A DNA stretch of 24,645 nt, taken from positions 1-24,645 of IMG/VR virus record IMGVR_UViG_3300024496_000106; one strand, given 5' to 3'. The notes beneath the pieces were generated by a model, which was not told the DNA's origin, did not search any database, and saw only the letters and a list, made by a program, of their open reading frames with translations. Shown here in pieces: positions 21,678 to 24,645 of this stretch; position 1 is the stretch's first letter, and each line of letters begins with the position of its first letter. The DNA is from a virus. The position numbers were made by a program, and so were the translations under genes.

Positions 21678-21718
21678 TTTTACTTTTATGTATTTTGAGA
21701 GTAAAATAAGAATACATA
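21678..21718 (+). repeat. Two interleaved inverted repeats over the gp45 promoter
   Basis: TTTTAC (21678-21683) is complementary to GTAAAA (21701-21706), and TATGTATT (21687-21694) to AATACATA (21711-21718). The order 1-2-1'-2' is crossing, so in RNA it could form a pseudoknot and in DNA it is a pair of overlapping dyads spanning -35 to about +4. Confidence 0.5.
21679..21707 (+). promoter_or_regulatory. Sigma-70-type promoter for gp45
   Basis: TTTACT (21679-21684), 17-bp spacer, TAAAAT (21702-21707). The -35 has two mismatches and the -10 one, so it is weaker than the others. It begins immediately after the stop of the MazG-like gene. Confidence 0.7.
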
Positions 21719-21746
21719 GTTATGTTACATTTGAATAGGAGAAACA

Positions 21747-22400
21747 ATGAAGTTATCTAAAGAAACAGTTGCAGTAATTAAAAACTTTGCTGGTATTAAC
21801 AGCAACCTGTTGTTGAAGCAAGGTAATAAACTTGCAACAATCTCATCGCAGAAAAATGTGATGGCTGACACGACAGTGGCAGAAACATTCCCTGACTTTG
21901 GTATCTACGATCTCAATGAGTTCTTGGGTGCCATGTCTTTGTTTGAAGATCCTGAACTTGAATTCAGCGATAAGTATGTGACTATCAAACAAGGTAAGAG
22001 TACTATCAAATACTTCGCTGCATCACCTGAAGTATTGACTGCTCCACAAAAGGCGATTACATTCCCTGAAGCAGAAATCAATTTTAAACTAACTGCGACT
22101 CAGTTGGATATGATTCGCAAGACTGCTGGCGTTCTTCGTAGCGAAGACTTGTCTATTATTGGTGACGGATCATCTATCACTGCAGTCGTTGGTGACAAGA
22201 AGAATTCTACAGCAAACTCTTTTAATGAGAGCGTTGGAACTACAAACAAAACTTTCAAAGCAAACTTGAAAGTTGAGAACCTAAAGATGCTTCCTGGCGA
22301 TTATGATGTGAGCATTTCTTCCAAGAAGATCTCTCGCTTCAAAGGTGCTGGAGATTTGGTTTATTATGTTGCTGTTGAAGCAGACTCAACATTTGAGTGA
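21747..22400 (+). CDS. 45: Sliding clamp gp45
   Basis: gp45 is the trimeric DNA clamp that tethers the polymerase and, in T4, activates late transcription through gp55 and gp33. The 217-residue product (T4: 228) has the family N-terminus (MKLSKETVAVIKNFAGINSN), the FPDFGIYDLNEFLGAMSLF block (about 48-66), KYFAASPEVL (89-98) and FPEAEINFKLTATQLDMIRK, and a C-terminal half repeating the first domain's fold. AGGAG lies 6-7 nt before the ATG. The oxygenase gene follows after 7 nt and the clamp loader after that. Confidence 0.95.
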   Translation: MKLSKETVAVIKNFAGINSNLLLKQGNKLATISSQKNVMADTTVAETFPDFGIYDLNEFLGAMSLFEDPELEFSDKYVTIKQGKSTIKYFAASPEVLTAPQKAITFPEAEINFKLTATQLDMIRKTAGVLRSEDLSIIGDGSSITAVVGDKKNSTANSFNESVGTTNKTFKANLKVENLKMLPGDYDVSISSKKISRFKGAGDLVYYVAVEADSTFE

Positions 22401-22407
22401 GTTATTG

Positions 22408-23052
22408 ATGAAAAGAACGGATATATTTACATATCCAATTTGGCAGTGGGATAATTTGGCAATAGACAATTCTAAAGTTGCCAACCATGCATATACACTT
22501 AGAACTAAAGACCCCGAATATAGAAATCCAGAGGGACATTCTAAATATACGCTAAAGTGGAAAAGTTTTAATTTAACAAATAAAGACTTTTTACCATTTC
22601 CAGAAACTGCAAAACTAATGAAGATGGTTTTTGATTTAGTGAACCCATGCTTTAAAGAATTAAACCCCAGACCGACAGTTAATCTTGTTGTTGATTCTGT
22701 TTGGTTTAACATTTATCCACCTGGATCTCATCTAGAAAGTCATCCACATCCTGGCAATGTTTTATCTGGAACATATTATGTTAAAGCCAAACCTGAGTGT
22801 GGTGACTTAGTATATTTCACTCCAGATGTTAGTACATATTATAATTTTGCAGCCAAGTATTTTCAAGATCGAAATAACATAACTGCAGTTAAACATTATG
22901 TGCCACCAGTTGAACATTCTTTGGTAGTAGCTCCATCAAATATACAGCATGCAGTTAAAGAAAATAGATCAGATGATGATAGAATTTCTTTCACTTTTAA
23001 TTTAAAGGTTATTGACTCACATACCCATACACCAAACGACAGATATTTTTGA
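22408..23052 (+). CDS. 2-oxoglutarate/Fe(II)-dependent oxygenase
   Basis: The 214-residue protein fits the 2OG-Fe(II) oxygenase family common in marine T4-like phages (2OG-FeII_Oxy_5 type). Visible motifs are SVWFNIYPPGSHLESHPHPG with metal His at 112 and 114, the LSGTYYVKA strand (119-127), and the distal IQHAVKENRSDDDRISFTFN with His181 and the 2OG-binding Arg192. The substrate is unknown; hydroxylation of a protein or nucleic acid is possible. I chose ATG 22408 because the upstream in-frame codons overlap gp45 coding sequence and do not resemble the family. It lies between clamp and clamp loader, so is co-expressed with replication proteins. Confidence 0.88.
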   Translation: MKRTDIFTYPIWQWDNLAIDNSKVANHAYTLRTKDPEYRNPEGHSKYTLKWKSFNLTNKDFLPFPETAKLMKMVFDLVNPCFKELNPRPTVNLVVDSVWFNIYPPGSHLESHPHPGNVLSGTYYVKAKPECGDLVYFTPDVSTYYNFAAKYFQDRNNITAVKHYVPPVEHSLVVAPSNIQHAVKENRSDDDRISFTFNLKVIDSHTHTPNDRYF

Positions 23053-23080
23053 TATTTAATTTTGTTATAAGGAATTTATT

Positions 23081-24034
23081 ATGATTGAATCACGTGATGA
23101 TTTGTTTCTGTGGGTAGAGAAGTATCGTCCGCAAAAAATTGATGATTGTGTTCTCCCTGAATCGTTGAAACAGACATTCAGGGAATATGTATCTAAAGGA
23201 CAGCTACCAACTTTCTTGTTTTGCGGAACAGCTGGTGTTGGTAAAACCACCATTGCTAAAGCACTTTGTAATGAAGTTGGAGCTGACTATATTATGATTA
23301 ACGGATCTGATGAAGGTCGTTCCATTGATACTCTGCGAACCACAATCAAGAACTTTGCGTCTACAGTTTCTTTGACTGATGCCAAAAAGGTAGTTATCGT
23401 TGACGAAGCAGACTATATGAATGCTGAGTCCGTGCAGCCAGCTTTACGTAACTTTATTGAGCAGTTCTCTGGCAACTGTTCTTTTATATTCACCTGTAAC
23501 TTCAAAAATCGAATTATTGAACCCCTACATTCTCGTTGTGCGGTAGTTGAGTTTAAGATCGATTCCAAAGATAAGCAGGAGATCGCAGCTACATTCTTTA
23601 AGCGTGCAGCACAGATCCTTAAACAAGAGAATATTGAGTTCGACCCAAAGGTAGTATCAGAACTCATCATTAAACACTTCCCTGATTATCGTCGTATCCT
23701 AAACGAACTACAGCGTTATTCTGTTTCAGGTAAGATTGATTCGGGCATCCTTATTAATGCCAGTGCAGAATCCTACAAACAACTCATCAAAGATATGAAA
23801 GAAAAGAACTTTGGTGAAGTCCGTAAGTGGGTCGGTAAGAATAGTGAACTGGGAACAGCACCACTATTCCGTGAGTTATATGATAATGCAATTGTCAATA
23901 TGCAAGAAGTTAGTATTCCACAACTTGTTCTCATTTTGGCAGATTATCAATACAAAGCAGCATTCGTAGCAGACCAAGAAATAAATATAATGGCAGCACT
24001 GACTGAGATTATGGCTCAGTGCAAATTTAAGTAA
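23081..24034 (+). CDS. 44: Clamp loader large subunit gp44
   Basis: gp44 is the AAA+ ATPase that, as a 4:1 complex with gp62, opens and loads gp45. The 317-residue product (T4: 319) begins with the loader signature WVEKYRPQKIDDCVLP, then Walker A GTAGVGKT (49-56), Walker B VDEAD (107-111), sensor 1 IFTCN (136-140) and the loader SRC motif HSRC (150-153), which supplies the arginine finger. The C-terminal collar domain ends KAAFVADQEINIMAALTEIM. AAGGA lies about 9 nt before the ATG. Next come a small membrane protein and gp62. Confidence 0.96.
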   Translation: MIESRDDLFLWVEKYRPQKIDDCVLPESLKQTFREYVSKGQLPTFLFCGTAGVGKTTIAKALCNEVGADYIMINGSDEGRSIDTLRTTIKNFASTVSLTDAKKVVIVDEADYMNAESVQPALRNFIEQFSGNCSFIFTCNFKNRIIEPLHSRCAVVEFKIDSKDKQEIAATFFKRAAQILKQENIEFDPKVVSELIIKHFPDYRRILNELQRYSVSGKIDSGILINASAESYKQLIKDMKEKNFGEVRKWVGKNSELGTAPLFRELYDNAIVNMQEVSIPQLVLILADYQYKAAFVADQEINIMAALTEIMAQCKFK

Positions 24035-24045
24035 AGGTATGCTAT

Positions 24046-24387
24046 ATGGATCTATTACTACTAATAATTGTTGCTATGGTTTTCGCACGTATTGGATGGT
24101 CTCTAAGAGAGTTACATGCAATACAACAAATAAACAAACTCAAAGAAGATGAACCTGAAATAACAAAGCATTTTGAAACTGAATTGGAAGAAATTAAAAA
24201 GAAATATCTTCCTATTAAAATTGAGAAGGTAGAACACGGATATTTTGTATATTCAATTCCCGACAATACATTTATGGCTCAGGGAACTACTCGCAAAGAA
24301 CTAGAAGAAAATTTGGATAAAAGATATCCAGGTAAAAGGTTTGCTGCGACTCCTGATAATTTGAAAGAAGTCGGGTTTGATTCATGA
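24046..24387 (+). CDS. Small membrane-anchored protein between gp44 and gp62, 113 aa
   Basis: Residues 2-19 (DLLLLIIVAMVFARIGWS) form one hydrophobic segment, a signal anchor or membrane helix. A charged helical stretch (20-60) and a small domain with strands follow (about 58-75, including HGYFVYSIPDNTFMAQGTT), then the helix RKELEENLDKRY. I do not know its function, but a similar short anchored protein is familiar at this spot in marine T4-like genomes. AAAGGT lies before the ATG. Its stop overlaps the gp62 start (ATGA). A membrane protein between two clamp loader subunits is odd; it may link replication to the membrane. Confidence 0.8.
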   Translation: MDLLLLIIVAMVFARIGWSLRELHAIQQINKLKEDEPEITKHFETELEEIKKKYLPIKIEKVEHGYFVYSIPDNTFMAQGTTRKELEENLDKRYPGKRFAATPDNLKEVGFDS

Positions 24388-24645
24388 GTCCATTTGATTA
24401 TATTAATGCAATAAATTTTACGAAGCAGAACCTATTTGAAGATCCCCAAGCACATAAGGATTATAATGCTTGGATCGTCAATAAAGGGTTATCTTATTTT
24501 CCAGATACCCTATTGTATGCCAACGAAATGAATCGCCATTATGGGATTCCAAAGAACTGGCAATTTTCGTTTTTACTAAATAGTATTACTAAGAAAAAAA
24601 GGTTCAGCAAATGGTCCAAGAAAGAAACCATTTCTGAGTCTTTGC
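24384..24645 (+). CDS. 62: Clamp loader small subunit gp62, 3' truncated
   Basis: An ATG at 24384 overlaps the previous stop (ATGA) and the frame is open to the window edge (87 codons). The visible N-terminus, MSPFDYINAINFTKQNLFED followed by YNAWIVNKGLSYFPDTLLYA and NEMN, and the KKKRFSKW segment, are typical of gp62 in marine T4-like phages. T4 gp62 has 187 residues, so about half is missing. It completes the loader with gp44. Confidence 0.92.
   Translation, partial: MSPFDYINAINFTKQNLFEDPQAHKDYNAWIVNKGLSYFPDTLLYANEMNRHYGIPKNWQFSFLLNSITKKKRFSKWSKKETISESL

Noticed and set aside
22345-22407. N-terminal extension of the oxygenase reading into gp45
   Set aside because: The codons overlap gp45 out of frame, and the family's N-terminus fits the ATG at 22408.
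1-24645. tRNA genes, CRISPR arrays, insertion sequences, att sites or integrase
   Set aside because: I looked for cloverleaf folds with GTTCRANYC-type T arms, regularly spaced direct repeats, transposase or integrase motifs and terminal inverted repeats, and saw none. The dense T4-like order also leaves no room.

Overview
This window is a stretch of a strictly lytic, T4-like tailed phage genome (contractile-tail myovirus). Nearly every gene is on the + strand, tightly packed, often with ATGA or TAATG stop/start overlaps. The sequence is AT-rich. The gene order (18-19-20-x-x-x-21-22-23-x-3-uvsY-uvsW-x-55-AAA-47-x-46, then a VWA/CobS-like block, then 45-2OG oxygenase-44-x-62) matches what I know of marine and freshwater T4-like phages of cyanobacteria, SAR11 and related methylotrophs better than enteric T4. 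No photosynthesis gene is visible here, so the host cannot be fixed from this window. The host RNA polymerase is probably an ordinary sigma-70 type, because six near-consensus -35/-10 promoters are visible.

Region 1 (1-8275) is the late structural cluster: tail sheath gp18 (5' end cut by the window edge), tail tube gp19, portal gp20, two or three head/core-type proteins, prohead protease gp21, scaffold gp22 and major capsid gp23. It ends in a two-hairpin 3' end with a strong intrinsic terminator. T4-type late promoter sequences (TATAAATA and close relatives) occur only around this block and the short block after it.

Region 2 (8278-16566) starts with a TATAAATA late element, a small coiled-coil protein and a gp3-like tail completion protein. 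It then turns to recombination and transcription: UvsY, UvsW, a possible Sm-like protein, late sigma factor gp55, a BCS1-like AAA ATPase, and the gp47/gp46 Mre11/Rad50-type nuclease with one small gene on either side of gp47. It ends in an intrinsic terminator.

Region 3 (16590-21330) is the most unusual part. It encodes a 52-residue protein, a 737-residue protein joining an HExxH metallopeptidase-like N-terminus to a C-terminal VWA/MIDAS domain, a CobS/MoxR-type AAA ATPase, a free-standing copy of the ATPase's N-terminal domain fused to a Lys/Pro-rich tail, and a helix-turn-helix protein. These genes are separated by terminators and individual sigma-70-type promoters. I read this as an AAA-VWA remodelling module rather than a cobalamin pathway.

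Region 4 (21330-24645) is nucleotide metabolism and replication: a MazG-like (d)NTP pyrophosphohydrolase-family protein, sliding clamp gp45, a 2-oxoglutarate/Fe(II) oxygenase, clamp loader gp44, a small membrane protein, and the start of clamp loader gp62 (cut by the window edge). gp55, gp45, gp44 and gp62 together would drive late transcription of region 1 in the T4 manner, coupled to replication.
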